From Fidelibacterota bacterium (GTDB lineage: Bacteria > Fidelibacterota > Marinisomatia > SCGC-AAA003-L08 > JACNLC01): a DNA stretch of 64,000 nucleotides. Below are positions 26,746 to 36,039 of this stretch, piece after piece. The translations under genes were made by a program, and so were the position numbers. The notes below the pieces were generated by a model. The model ran no database searches, was not told where the DNA came from, and worked only from the letters and a program-made list of their open reading frames with translations. How positions within the stretch are numbered: the first letter of the stretch is position 1; every line of letters starts with the position of its first letter. The stretch is taken from NCBI GenBank assembly GCA_018657495.1, contig JABHXA010000008.1:1-64000 (forward strand). The letters run 5' to 3'.

Positions 26746-28158
26746 TTATTTGGTTTTGCCAGCGTTCCAGGCAGATAAACCACGTTCCTCATCGGTTCCA
26801 GGAATGGTATTATCAAGCAAAATTGCCAGAAATGCTCCTACAGCCATTCCAGTACTCCCAAGCGTATTCAAAATGTTGGCTAGCCAGATAAAGTTTTCAG
26901 AAAATACGAGTGGATGGGCAATAAAATATTCCGGTACACTCAATCCCATAAAAAATGAAAATCCAAGAATGAATAGATTTCTTGCTGAATTCAAATTGAT
27001 AAATTGAAGATTAGATAGTCCAACTGAAGCAATCATACCAAACATAGCACAATACATACCACCGACAATAGGTGCCGGGATGGTAGTAAATAATGCTCCA
27101 AATTTTGATACTGTACCAAGGATGATCATAATTACTCCACCTGTCTGAACGACTCTTCTGGCTCCAACACGTGTGAGACCAATGGCACCAATATTTTCAC
27201 TATACGAAGTTGTACCGTTACCGGTACCGAAAATACCGGCAATGAGACAACCAATACCTTCGAAGGTAATACCACGGTTGATAGTTTTTTTATCAGGTAT
27301 AGGTGCACCACTTAATCTGGCACAGGCATAATAATCTCCAATGGATTCCACCATGGAGGCGATGTAACCAGCCAACATTCCAACAATTGCAGCAGCGCTA
27401 AATACCGGCCAGCCCCATTGGAATGGGTAAGGGAATCGAAACCATGGTGCATTTTGAAGGTTTTCTAGGCTGGTGTGAGAAGGATGACCAGCTGTAAAAA
27501 TACCCAATGCTGAACAAATTGCCGCAACACCCCAGGCGGTAAGTATTGCCAGAAGTATTGGGTAAAGCTCAAATATTCGGTTGGATTTGCGCAGATACTG
27601 ACTGAATAATATTATGAGAAATATTGTCAATCCCCCAATAGGCCAATGACGGCCTGCTTCAGGGGCACCAAATTTAAATAGTGCCAAACCGATGAGGGCA
27701 ATGGTAGGGGCAATAGTGATAGGACCGACAAATCGCAGTAGCCTGCCTACCATACCTGTTGAACCAATGATGATTTCAAATATGGCCCCGGCAATAATTG
27801 CACCCTGCACATGCTGAATCCTTACCTCCCATCCGGAATTTGCCAATGCCGCCATTCCGCAAATTGCAAAAGTTGGGGCAAGAAAGGAGAATGTGCCACC
27901 CTGAACAATAGGAAGACGATTTCCCCATGTAGTCTGTAATAAAGTAGTGATTCCACTTATAAAAAACATCGTGGCAATGAGATATCCTTTTTCCACAGGA
28001 TCCGTAATTCCAAATGCTGGAGACAGAATTAATGGTATGGCAACTGTTGATCCAAACATTGTGAGATAATGCTGGAATCCTAATATTATTGTCTCAATAA
28101 GAGGTGGTTTGTCATCAATCTTATACAAAAGTGTATTGGTATTATCTGTGTTTGCCAT
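26746..28158 (-). CDS. NCS2-family nucleobase permease (probable uracil/thymine uptake)
   Basis: This membrane transporter of 470 residues has about 12-14 hydrophobic segments and belongs to the nucleobase:cation symporter-2 family (UraA/xanthine permease/SVCT). Family marks are GFQHYLTMFGSTVAIPLIL at the N-terminus, IVQGGTFSFLAP (about 84-95), a SMVESIGDYYACARLSG block and GIGCLIAGIFGTGNGTTSYSENIGAIGLTRVGAR (about 300-335). The sequence is nearer the eukaryotic-like SVCT branch than UraA. Co-transcription with the pyrimidine degradation genes suggests uracil or thymine as substrate, by inference. Confidence 0.88.
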   Translation of the reverse strand: MANTDNTNTLLYKIDDKPPLIETIILGFQHYLTMFGSTVAIPLILSPAFGITDPVEKGYLIATMFFISGITTLLQTTWGNRLPIVQGGTFSFLAPTFAICGMAALANSGWEVRIQHVQGAIIAGAIFEIIIGSTGMVGRLLRFVGPITIAPTIALIGLALFKFGAPEAGRHWPIGGLTIFLIILFSQYLRKSNRIFELYPILLAILTAWGVAAICSALGIFTAGHPSHTSLENLQNAPWFRFPYPFQWGWPVFSAAAIVGMLAGYIASMVESIGDYYACARLSGAPIPDKKTINRGITFEGIGCLIAGIFGTGNGTTSYSENIGAIGLTRVGARRVVQTGGVIMIILGTVSKFGALFTTIPAPIVGGMYCAMFGMIASVGLSNLQFINLNSARNLFILGFSFFMGLSVPEYFIAHPLVFSENFIWLANILNTLGSTGMAVGAFLAILLDNTIPGTDEERGLSAWNAGKTK

Positions 28159-28239
28159 GAATTATCCTCTATATGATTATAATGTGATGAAAGTGTCTAC
28201 CATAATGGATAGTCAAAGATTTTTATATGGATTCCTGAA

Positions 28240-29694
28240 TTAACTCATCCAATTGGATTTGGCTTCCGGATTCCATTTTGTTGTTATTTTTTTCTGCTTT
28301 GTCCAGAACTCAATAGAACTCTTACCGGTGATATCACCAGTGCCGAATCGGGATTCATTCCACCCACCAAATGCAAATGGTTCGCGAGGCACGGGAACAC
28401 CTATGTTAACACCGATCATCCCAGCACTGGCATGCTCTGCAACATAACGTGCAAGTCCTCCTGACTGAGTGAACACGGCAGCTGCATTGCCATAATTAGA
28501 GCTATTTTCTATCTTAATGGCTTCATCAAGAGTTGATACTCTTAGAATGGATATAACCGGACCAAAAACTTCTTCCCTGGCAATTTTCATATCCGGCGTG
28601 ACGTTATCGATAATAGTAGGTCCAACATAATATCCTTCTTCGCAGCCGTCAACAATAGCTCCCCTGCCATCCACCAGGATTTTTGCTCCCTGGGCTTCGG
28701 CTTCATTAATATAGTTTTCAATTCTGAGTTTGGCTTCGGCGGAAATAACCGAACCGAGATTTTTCCCTGGAATGATATTTCTGGCTTCTTCACATAATTT
28801 TTCAATTATATGATCTACATCCCCAACAGCAACCATTGCTGATGCAGCCATGCAGCGTTGTCCAGCGCAACCTGACATAGAAACAGCAACATTTGAAGCA
28901 GTCATTTCTACATTGGCATCAGGCAGAACAATTAAATGGTTTTTAGCACCGCCTAAGGCAAGAGCTCTTTTGAGATTGGCCGTTGATCTTTTATAGACAA
29001 TTTTTGCTACTCTAGTAGATCCTACAAATGAAACTGCCTGAATATCCGGGTGATCGCAGATTGATTCCACAACCTCCTGGGCACCATGAACTATATTGAA
29101 AACACCATCAGGTAAACCAGCCTCCTTTAGAAGCTCGGCCAGGCGCATGGCACTTAACGGCACCTGTTCAGATGGTTTGAGTACCATAGTATTTCCCATA
29201 ACCAGGGCATTTGGTAAAGTCCAGTTTGGAACCATATTTGGAAAATTGAAAGGTGTTATACAGGCAACTACACCCAATGGAGAAAATTCCGATCGACATT
29301 CAACACCATTACTAACTTCAAGGATTTCACCAAAAGTCAGTTGCGGCAATGAACAGGCAAACTCAGTCACTTCTACAGATTTCAAAACCTCAGCTTCAGA
29401 CTCGGAAATTGTTTTCCCATTTTCCTCACTAACCAATGCGGCGAGCTCATCTTTATGTCGTTCCAGTAATTGTTTGTATTTATAGAATACCTGGACTCGT
29501 TCTTTTATTGGCAGATTTGACCATCCTGGAAAGGCTTCCTTCGCAGCAGCCACAGCGCTATCTACTGAAAGACTATTTGACAACGGTACCTTTGAAATAA
29601 TTTCACCAGTTTGCGGATTATAAACATCCAATAGATTATTTCCACCAGTAATATTCTCACCATTGATAAAATTGGTGATTATGGGGTATTTCAT
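28240..29694 (-). CDS. mmsA: CoA-acylating (methyl)malonate-semialdehyde dehydrogenase
   Basis: This aldehyde dehydrogenase superfamily enzyme (484 residues) converts malonate semialdehyde to acetyl-CoA, or methylmalonate semialdehyde to propionyl-CoA, with NAD and CoA. The catalytic Cys281 lies in SMSGCAGQRCMAAS, the signature that sets MmsA apart from ordinary ALDHs. ITPFNFPNMVP (about 146-156) and FVGSTRVAK are also present, while the usual glutamate-containing ELGGK motif is replaced by ALGGAKNH, as in MmsA. It is first in the operon, so the pathway's last enzyme is made first. AGGAA precedes the ATG. Confidence 0.94.
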   Translation of the reverse strand: MKYPIITNFINGENITGGNNLLDVYNPQTGEIISKVPLSNSLSVDSAVAAAKEAFPGWSNLPIKERVQVFYKYKQLLERHKDELAALVSEENGKTISESEAEVLKSVEVTEFACSLPQLTFGEILEVSNGVECRSEFSPLGVVACITPFNFPNMVPNWTLPNALVMGNTMVLKPSEQVPLSAMRLAELLKEAGLPDGVFNIVHGAQEVVESICDHPDIQAVSFVGSTRVAKIVYKRSTANLKRALALGGAKNHLIVLPDANVEMTASNVAVSMSGCAGQRCMAASAMVAVGDVDHIIEKLCEEARNIIPGKNLGSVISAEAKLRIENYINEAEAQGAKILVDGRGAIVDGCEEGYYVGPTIIDNVTPDMKIAREEVFGPVISILRVSTLDEAIKIENSSNYGNAAAVFTQSGGLARYVAEHASAGMIGVNIGVPVPREPFAFGGWNESRFGTGDITGKSSIEFWTKQKKITTKWNPEAKSNWMS

Positions 29695-29730
29695 GATTGA
29701 TTTCCTGTTATTGTGAGTGAGAAAATTAAA

Positions 29731-29758
29731 TATATAGTGAGGATGTTTACTACAGCAA
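29731..29758 (-). promoter_or_regulatory. Candidate promoter of the pyrimidine operon
   Basis: On the minus strand TTGCTG (29753-29758) and TATATA (29731-29736) are spaced by 16 nt, about 37 nt before the mmsA start codon. The match is reasonable for sigma70 but unsupported otherwise. Confidence 0.35.
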
Positions 29759-29833
29759 AATTCCTGTAAGGTATTGATTCTGTTTTTGTAGTTTTAAGAT
29801 CGGGAATTTATAAAAATAGATGGGATTATTACT

Positions 29834-30316
29834 TTGGAAAGTAAAACGAAATTTAGGAAAGCAACGATTGTTGATCTTCCACAAATTATTAATTTATTAG
29901 CAGATGATATGCTTGGTTCTAAACGTGAAAATTATAGAAATCCTGTTCCAGAAAAATATATTAAAGCATTCAATAGAATTGATGAAGATGAAAAACAATA
30001 CCTGATTGTGGTGGAAGGAGAAGATAGGGCTATCATCGGTACCCTACAGCTAAGCTTTATCCAATATCTTACTTATAAAGGTGGATTGAGAGCACAGATT
30101 GAAGCTGTCAGAATTCGGAAAGACAAACGTGGATCGGGTTTGGGTGAAGAGATGCTGGATTGGGCAGTAAAGAAGGCTATTAAAAATGGTGCTCATTTGA
30201 TCCAGTTGACTTCAGATAAAAAACGACCAGAAGCAATACGGTTTTATAATAAACTTGGTTTCACAGCATCTCATGAAGGAATGAAATTACACCTGGAAAA
30301 AGATATGAAGGGATAA
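29834..30316 (+). CDS. GNAT-family N-acetyltransferase
   Basis: A single GNAT domain of 160 residues: FRKATIVDLPQIINLLADD at the start, the acetyl-CoA loop VRIRKDKRGSGLGEEMLDWAV (about 95-115), and a C-terminal RPEAIRFYNKLGFTASHEGMKL. This is like small GNATs annotated as aminoalkylphosphonate or RimI-like acetyltransferases. The start appears to be TTG 29834, as no in-frame ATG occurs nearby; in-frame ATT codons upstream cannot be excluded. It diverges from the pyrimidine operon and its substrate is unknown. Confidence 0.85.
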   Translation: MESKTKFRKATIVDLPQIINLLADDMLGSKRENYRNPVPEKYIKAFNRIDEDEKQYLIVVEGEDRAIIGTLQLSFIQYLTYKGGLRAQIEAVRIRKDKRGSGLGEEMLDWAVKKAIKNGAHLIQLTSDKKRPEAIRFYNKLGFTASHEGMKLHLEKDMKG

Positions 30317-30547
30317 GCATAAGCTATATGGATAAAGCGACAATACGAATATGAACAAAACCATGACATTATTGATTTTTTCTAATAATTCCATACGGTA
30401 ATAAAATCTTATTCATTTGGGAACAATTTATTTAGTTCGATATTGAACTATTTAACATCGAATAATATTATGTATCAAACGGATTAAATATCGATATTAA
30501 AAAAATATTATAATCAACTTAAACATCAAAAATAAAAGGAAATAAGG

Positions 30548-31159
30548 ATGAATCGAATTAACCAATTAATAATAATCACAGGTATCATTTCTAGTCTTGC
30601 TCTATCTGCTGAAAAACTAAAAAGTTTTGTGGATAAGGAAAAAAGTAATATTACATGGATTGCCACAAAAGTTACTGGCGAACATAATGGTGAAATCACC
30701 ATGAATAAAAGTTATGTAGAACTAGAAAATAATAAAGTCACTGGTGGCATGTTTGTCATTGATATGAATTCCATTACGAATAGTGATGTAGAATCAGCAG
30801 AATGGAATGGCAAACTGGTTGGTCATTTAAAGTCAAATGATTTCTTTGATGTGGAAAATTTTCCTATCGCTATTTTTACAATTACCAAAGCAGAGGCTAA
30901 AAAACCATCTGACGAGGATAAATCAAATTATAAATTGTATGGAGATCTGATGATCAAAGGAATTTCTCATCCTATAGAATTTCTGGCAAAAGTCCATTTC
31001 CATAATAATGCGGCCCATGCAACAGGGAATATTACTCTTGATAGAACCTTGTGGGATATACAATATCGATCAGGAAAATTCTTTGAAAGCCTTGGGGATA
31101 AATTGATCTATGATAATTTTGATATAAAATTTGATATTACTTCAACAATTACTAAATAG
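30548..31159 (+). CDS. YceI-family exported lipocalin-like protein
   Basis: A signal peptide (residues 1-20, ending SLALSA) is followed by a YceI beta-barrel domain: FVDKEKSNITWIATKVTGEHNGEI, the GGMFVIDMNSITNSD strand pair, LKSNDFFDVENFPIAIFTIT and GDLMIKGISHPIEF. YceI proteins bind isoprenoid or other lipid chains in a lipocalin-like pocket in the periplasm; members are induced by base or osmotic stress. AAAGGA lies upstream of the ATG. It stands alone between AT-rich spacers. Confidence 0.9.
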   Translation: MNRINQLIIITGIISSLALSAEKLKSFVDKEKSNITWIATKVTGEHNGEITMNKSYVELENNKVTGGMFVIDMNSITNSDVESAEWNGKLVGHLKSNDFFDVENFPIAIFTITKAEAKKPSDEDKSNYKLYGDLMIKGISHPIEFLAKVHFHNNAAHATGNITLDRTLWDIQYRSGKFFESLGDKLIYDNFDIKFDITSTITK

Positions 31160-31281
31160 CCATAAGAACAACAAAGAATTTTTCAAATTTGACATATCGC
31201 TTTCTTGATATGATGCTAGATACCATGCGTAAATTTTCCATATTCTAAATAGAATATTTTATATAATACAATTTTATCAGA

Positions 31282-32325
31282 ATGAAGGCAGTAGCATATA
31301 GTAAATTTAAATCTCCGTTAGAAATTGTCCATCTACCCGATCCAACGCCGGTTGATGATGGTGTCGTCATTGAGGTTAAAGCCAGTGGTTTATGTCGCAG
31401 TGACTGGCATGGGTGGATGGGGCATGATACTGATATAAAACACTTCCCTCATATTCCCGGTCATGAATTTTCAGGTATCATTGTCGATATAGGGAAAGAT
31501 GTAAAATCATTTAAACTCCATGACAGGGTCACCGTGCCATTTGTCTGTGGTTGCGGAAATTGTCACTGGTGTGGAAATGGTAATCCGCAAATTTGTGATT
31601 ATCAGTTCCAGCCGGGATTTACTCATTGGGGTTCCTTTGCTCAATTTGTTTCCATTCATCACGCTGATTTTAATTTGGTCAAAATTCCTGATGCTATCGA
31701 TTATATCACTGCTGCTAGTTTGGGATGCAGATTCATTACCTCCTACCGGGCAATTGTTCATCAGGGAAAATTAGCCCTCGGTCAATGGGTCTCAGTATTT
31801 GGATGCGGAGGAGTTGGATTATCAGCAATTATGATTGCCAAATCAAAAGGTGCAAAAGTAATCGCTATTGATATTAATGACTCTGTATTAAAATTGGCTC
31901 AAAATATTGGGGCTGACTCTATAATGAATCCAAAAGACATCAAGAATATTCCCGGTGAGATAAGTAAAATAACCAAATATGGAACTCATTTATCCTTGGA
32001 CTGTCTCGGCAGCGTTGAAACAAGTGTTAATTCCATCCTCAGTTTAAGAAAACAGGGGAAACATATTCAAGTTGGATTAATGGCAAGTGAGGATTTTAGA
32101 CCTTCATATCCAATCGAAATAATCATATCAAAAGAACTTGAAATTATCGGCAGTCATGGAATGCAGGCCAAAAAATACCCGGAATTATTGGATATGATTT
32201 TGAATGAGAAATTACATCCTTCAAAAATTATCGGTAAAACTATACCGTTAGAAAGTTTACCGGAAACCCTTCAGAATATGAATCGATTTAAACATGCTGG
32301 AATTACCGTTGTGAACAAATTTTGA
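31282..32325 (+). CDS. Zinc-dependent medium-chain alcohol dehydrogenase
   Basis: This MDR-family dehydrogenase has 347 residues. Catalytic zinc ligands are Cys38 (SGLCRSDWHGW), the GHE motif His61-Glu62 and a downstream Cys in LGCRF. The structural zinc site is Cys91, Cys94, Cys97 and Cys105. The Rossmann motif VFGCGGVGLSAIMIA is near 173-187, with an IDIN NAD-binding Asp. The family includes alcohol dehydrogenases and polyol/threonine dehydrogenases; the closest pattern is the 'zinc-dependent alcohol dehydrogenase' group with SDWHGWMGHD. The natural substrate is unknown. The next small gene follows after 36 nt. Confidence 0.9.
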   Translation: MKAVAYSKFKSPLEIVHLPDPTPVDDGVVIEVKASGLCRSDWHGWMGHDTDIKHFPHIPGHEFSGIIVDIGKDVKSFKLHDRVTVPFVCGCGNCHWCGNGNPQICDYQFQPGFTHWGSFAQFVSIHHADFNLVKIPDAIDYITAASLGCRFITSYRAIVHQGKLALGQWVSVFGCGGVGLSAIMIAKSKGAKVIAIDINDSVLKLAQNIGADSIMNPKDIKNIPGEISKITKYGTHLSLDCLGSVETSVNSILSLRKQGKHIQVGLMASEDFRPSYPIEIIISKELEIIGSHGMQAKKYPELLDMILNEKLHPSKIIGKTIPLESLPETLQNMNRFKHAGITVVNKF

Positions 32326-32361
32326 CTCTCCACTATAAATATAATAATTAGGAATTTATCC

Positions 32362-32631
32362 ATGTTAAAAACAGTGTTAATTGTATTTGGTACGATATTT
32401 ATTGCTGAATTGGGGGATAAAACACAACTCGCTGTTTTAGCCTTAAAAAGTAAAGGTATATCCGGTATCGGAATTTTCACAGGTTCAATGATTGCATTTG
32501 CAATCTTAACTGGAATGGCAATATTTCTTGGTGATTGGCTAAATGCAAATATCCCCATAAATATAATTCAAAAAGTAGCATCTGTTTCATTTATCGTTAT
32601 TGGTTTTCTCATGTGGTTTGATAAAATTTGA
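32362..32631 (+). CDS. UPF0016/GDT1 half-protein (probable Mn/Ca transporter subunit)
   Basis: This 89-residue, three-helix membrane protein carries the UPF0016 signature E-L-G-D-K-T (FIAELGDKTQLAVLAL, about residues 14-29), whose acidic residues bind the cation in TMEM165/GDT1/MntX proteins. Only one of the family's two repeats is present, so it must dimerise, as known single-repeat members are thought to. AGGA precedes the ATG. Manganese or calcium export is the family role; here it is inference. Confidence 0.85.
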   Translation: MLKTVLIVFGTIFIAELGDKTQLAVLALKSKGISGIGIFTGSMIAFAILTGMAIFLGDWLNANIPINIIQKVASVSFIVIGFLMWFDKI

Positions 32632-32703
32632 CAAACATTTTTGATAGCAAAAATATCTCAGCTTTATCTTAAGTTTAAGTTACATATAAAGGAGAATAAG
32701 ATC

Positions 32704-32913
32704 ATGAAATGTAATGTTGGAAAAACTGACAGAATGCTCAGAATTCTTTTAGGATTAGTAATTCTCGGAGCGAACTGGATCAATTACTATGCCCTTGGCG
32801 GTGAATACTGCGCATGGGCAAACATTGGGTTTATACCTTTATTAACCGGAATATTTAGATGTTGTCCTGTATATCTACCATTTAAATTTGATACATCTAA
32901 ATCAGATTCATAA
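32704..32913 (+). CDS. DUF2892 inner-membrane protein
   Basis: This 69-residue protein starts at ATG 32704, set by AAGGAG eight bases before; the longer frame from 32641 has no ribosome site. MKCNVGKTDRMLRILLGLVILG and the closing TGIFRCCPVYLPF are the DUF2892 (YgaP-like membrane domain) hallmarks, with two hydrophobic segments. No rhodanese domain is fused. The function is unknown; relatives associate with sulfur-trafficking proteins. Confidence 0.85.
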   Translation: MKCNVGKTDRMLRILLGLVILGANWINYYALGGEYCAWANIGFIPLLTGIFRCCPVYLPFKFDTSKSDS

Positions 32914-32933
32914 AACATATATATCGTAATTGG

Positions 32934-32960
32934 AGGGGGTGGTAAAACATCCCCTTTTTT
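32934..32960 (+). terminator. Rho-independent terminator
   Basis: An 8-bp stem AGGGGGTG/CATCCCCT (one G-U pair) with a GTAAAA loop runs straight into six T residues. It ends the adh/UPF0016/DUF2892 transcript, 21 nt after the last stop. Confidence 0.85.
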
Positions 32961-33079
32961 ATTTCTGTTAATATTTATTAGTATTGAGGAATTATTACTT
33001 CGCAAATTTTAATCATAAATCATTAACTAATCAGTCCATTTGAAGTGGGTTCATATATTTATAATAATAAGGAATAATT

Positions 33080-34288
33080 ATGCAGAAATATGTTAGTGGT
33101 AACGTAGGTACCAGATCAGATTGTTCTGTTTCATATTCACCTCATGACAATCCATTGGATGTTACAATTCTTTCAAAGGTTATATCTATGTATGGTGACA
33201 GGATGGAAGAATTGACAAAAAAGGTCCTGAATGATTTACATATTCAAACAGGCAGTATTGTTGTGGATGATCTGGGAGCATTGCCATTTGTCCTGCAGGC
33301 AAGGATAGAATCTGCTGTAAAAATGGCCACTCCACAGTTGAAATACACTTCCCTCCCGGAAATCAAGCAGAAATTTCAATATAAATCTGACCGTAACAGA
33401 TTCCGTCGAAGCCGTCTGTATTTACCAGGCAATCAATCAAAATTAATGTTAAATGCTGGAATCCATGAACCGGACGCAGTCATTCTGGATTTAGAAGATT
33501 CTGTATCACCTTCAGAAAAGTCATCAGCAAGATTGATTGTAAGAAATGCCTTGAGGGTTCTCGATTTTTTTGGTGCGGAAAAAATGGTGAGAATAAATCA
33601 GGGTGACTTGGGGATATTGGATCTTGAACAGATTATCCCTGAAAATGTCCATCTAATTTTGATCCCTAAGATTGAATCTGCCGATCAGCTATTATGGTTT
33701 GAAAAATCCATATCCCAGATATCTGAAAGGGTTGGCCGAAAGGAGCCCGTTTATCTCATGCCGATTCTTGAAAGCGCTAAGGGGATTTTAAATGCTTATG
33801 AAATTGCCTCAGCCAGCAATAATAATGTTGCACTGGCAATTGGTCTTGAAGATTATACTGCCGACATTGGAACGACACGATCATTGGAAGGTACAGAATC
33901 ATTTTTTGCCCGGAGTATGATTGTAAATGCTGCCCGGGCCTGCGGCTTACAACCTATTGATACCGTCTTTTCAGACGTAAGTGATACAGACGGATTAATT
34001 GCATCTGTGAAAGAAGCAAAGGCTTTGGGTTTTGATGGTAAGGGATGTATCCACCCACGGCAGATAAAACCACTTCATGATGCGTTTGCACCATCTGAAA
34101 CTGAAATATCAAAAGCTCAAAAAATTGTCATTGCATTTGATGATGCAGAATCAAAAGGCCTTGGAGTCGTTTCTCTTGGGAGCAAAATGATTGATCCACC
34201 CGTTGTGAAGAGGGCACTTCATACAATTGAAATGGCCATTTCTATAGGTTTATTGTCAGCGAATTGGAAAAATAAATTAACCGAATAA
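33080..34288 (+). CDS. Fused citrate lyase acyl-carrier (CitD) and CitE-like beta subunit
   Basis: Residues 1-85 look like CitD, the citrate lyase gamma/acyl-carrier subunit: GNVGTRSDCSVSYSPHDNP with candidate prosthetic-group Ser13, then VVDDLGALPFVLQARIESAV, which parallels the CitD 'VDDKGALDCVLRARLEAA' end. From about residue 108 the protein is a CitE/HpcH aldolase: RRSRLYLPGNQ, VILDLEDSVSP (about 134-144, Mg-binding), MVRINQ, MPILESAKGIL and GLEDYTADIG. Usually the two are separate genes; here they form one 402-residue chain. CitF follows after 59 nt. Expected reaction: cleavage of a citrate-like acyl thioester to oxaloacetate plus acyl. No CitC/CitX/CitG accessory gene is in the window. 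Confidence 0.83.
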   Translation: MQKYVSGNVGTRSDCSVSYSPHDNPLDVTILSKVISMYGDRMEELTKKVLNDLHIQTGSIVVDDLGALPFVLQARIESAVKMATPQLKYTSLPEIKQKFQYKSDRNRFRRSRLYLPGNQSKLMLNAGIHEPDAVILDLEDSVSPSEKSSARLIVRNALRVLDFFGAEKMVRINQGDLGILDLEQIIPENVHLILIPKIESADQLLWFEKSISQISERVGRKEPVYLMPILESAKGILNAYEIASASNNNVALAIGLEDYTADIGTTRSLEGTESFFARSMIVNAARACGLQPIDTVFSDVSDTDGLIASVKEAKALGFDGKGCIHPRQIKPLHDAFAPSETEISKAQKIVIAFDDAESKGLGVVSLGSKMIDPPVVKRALHTIEMAISIGLLSANWKNKLTE

Positions 34289-34347
34289 ATGGATTCCGGC
34301 ACCAGATAAATGTGTCAGATATTTAATATCAATATTTGGAATACAAA

Positions 34348-35925
34348 ATGAAAAGAAATTCAGAACTCGTAAAAAATGCAGCAGGGAGATTAGTCCCTAC
34401 TATTGTTAACGGCAAAAAAGGTATCCCGTTTAAGGGCGTGAATGGATATTTTCCAGATGGAAATAAGACTGCACCACCGATTAAATCCTGCAGTAATTAC
34501 CCCCTTGATGGTAATAAACTGCTGGGTACATTAAAAGAAGCGCTGATTAAGTCGGGGATAACTGACGGGATGACCATTTCATCACATCATCATTTTCGAA
34601 ACGGTGACTTAGTCATGAATCAGGTTTTTGATATTGCTGCTGAACTTGGTATAAAAAATCTTAGATGGTTTCCCTCGGCGGCATTTCCCTGCCATAAACC
34701 TATGATTAAATATATGGAAGATGGGGTGATTCATCATATTGAGGGTTCACTCAACGGACCATTGGGTCAATATGCATCAGAGGGAAAAATGAACGGCCTG
34801 GCAGTATTGCGGAGCCATGGAGGAAGATGGCAATCCATTCAGGATGGAGAAGTACATATTGATATTGCCATTATCGCAGCTCCCACAGCCGATAGTTTTG
34901 GAAACGCAACTGGTGACAGAGGACCCTCAGCCTGTGGTTTACTGGGATTCGGACTCGCCGATTCCATGTATGCCGATAATGTTATTGTTGTGACGGATAA
35001 TCTTGTCCCATTCCCATGTATCCCTTGGCAGATACAGGGCAATAATGTAGATTATGTAGTGCAATTGGAAAAAGTAGGTGAACCGGAGAAAATTGTTTCA
35101 GGTACAACAAAATTAACTCGATCACCAGATAGAATACATATTGCAGAATTAACAGCAAAGTTTGTCAGGGCAGCAGGAATAATGAAAGATGGTTTTAGCT
35201 TCCAGGCAGGTGCAGGCGGAACATCCCTTGCTTTTGCAATCTATCTGAAAGAAATGATGAAAGATGCTGGAATCAAGGCTCGATTTATAAGAGGCGGATC
35301 CACAAAATATCTGGTGGAAATGCTTGAAGAAGGGCTTACGGATTATATTCTTGATGGTCAGACATTTGATCTTGACGGTGTTAGGTCAATGAGAGAAAAT
35401 CATGGCCATGTTAATACATCTCCGTTTACATCTTATAACTGGCATGGTAAAGGAAATTTTGCTGGAATATTAGATGCTGTTGTACTGGGTGCCACTGAAG
35501 TGGATATCAATTTTAACGCAAATGTCGTAACTCATTCAGATGGACTCATGCTTCATGGAATCGGCGGGTGGCAGAACTGTTTATTCTCAAAATGTACAAT
35601 CCTGCCAATCCCGGCATTTCGTAATCGCGTTCCTATCATTGTTGATAAAGTTACAACTCTGGTGGGCCCAGGAGAATTGATAGATGTGATTGTTACCGAA
35701 AGAGGAATAGCCATTAATCCTAAACGAACAGATTTGATAGAATCTACAAAAGATAGCGGATTGCCAATTCGAACTATCCATGAATTAAAAAATGAAATAG
35801 ATGATCTTGTTGGTGGAGCACCTGATAAACCTGAATTTAGCGATGAAGTGATCGGAGTGGTTAAATGGGTTGATGGAACAATATTGGATTCAATTTTTAA
35901 ATTAAAAAAGTATCAGATCGATTAA
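34348..35925 (+). CDS. citF: Citrate lyase alpha subunit (CitF-like)
   Basis: This is the CoA/acyl-carrier transferase subunit that swaps acetyl for citrate on the carrier protein. The 525-residue chain has CitF wording throughout: MKRNSELVKNAAGRLVP at the start, DGMTISSHHHFRNGDLVMNQV (about 75-95), SHGGRWQSIQDGE, APTADSFGNATGDRGPSACG and GTTKLTRSPDRIHIAELTA. The start is ATG 34348, with GGA seven bases upstream, rather than TTG 34336. With the preceding CitD-CitE fusion it forms a complete lyase core. Whether the substrate is citrate or a homologue is open, because of the unusual downstream genes. Confidence 0.9.
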   Translation: MKRNSELVKNAAGRLVPTIVNGKKGIPFKGVNGYFPDGNKTAPPIKSCSNYPLDGNKLLGTLKEALIKSGITDGMTISSHHHFRNGDLVMNQVFDIAAELGIKNLRWFPSAAFPCHKPMIKYMEDGVIHHIEGSLNGPLGQYASEGKMNGLAVLRSHGGRWQSIQDGEVHIDIAIIAAPTADSFGNATGDRGPSACGLLGFGLADSMYADNVIVVTDNLVPFPCIPWQIQGNNVDYVVQLEKVGEPEKIVSGTTKLTRSPDRIHIAELTAKFVRAAGIMKDGFSFQAGAGGTSLAFAIYLKEMMKDAGIKARFIRGGSTKYLVEMLEEGLTDYILDGQTFDLDGVRSMRENHGHVNTSPFTSYNWHGKGNFAGILDAVVLGATEVDINFNANVVTHSDGLMLHGIGGWQNCLFSKCTILPIPAFRNRVPIIVDKVTTLVGPGELIDVIVTERGIAINPKRTDLIESTKDSGLPIRTIHELKNEIDDLVGGAPDKPEFSDEVIGVVKWVDGTILDSIFKLKKYQID

Positions 35926-36039
35926 AACCAACCCAATAAACGTAAATATACAGAGCATATATTTGTCAATATTGCCGATTATCGATGAAATTTTATCTCA
36001 GGATGAAATTAGAATTATTGACGGGGAAATCATAAAAGA

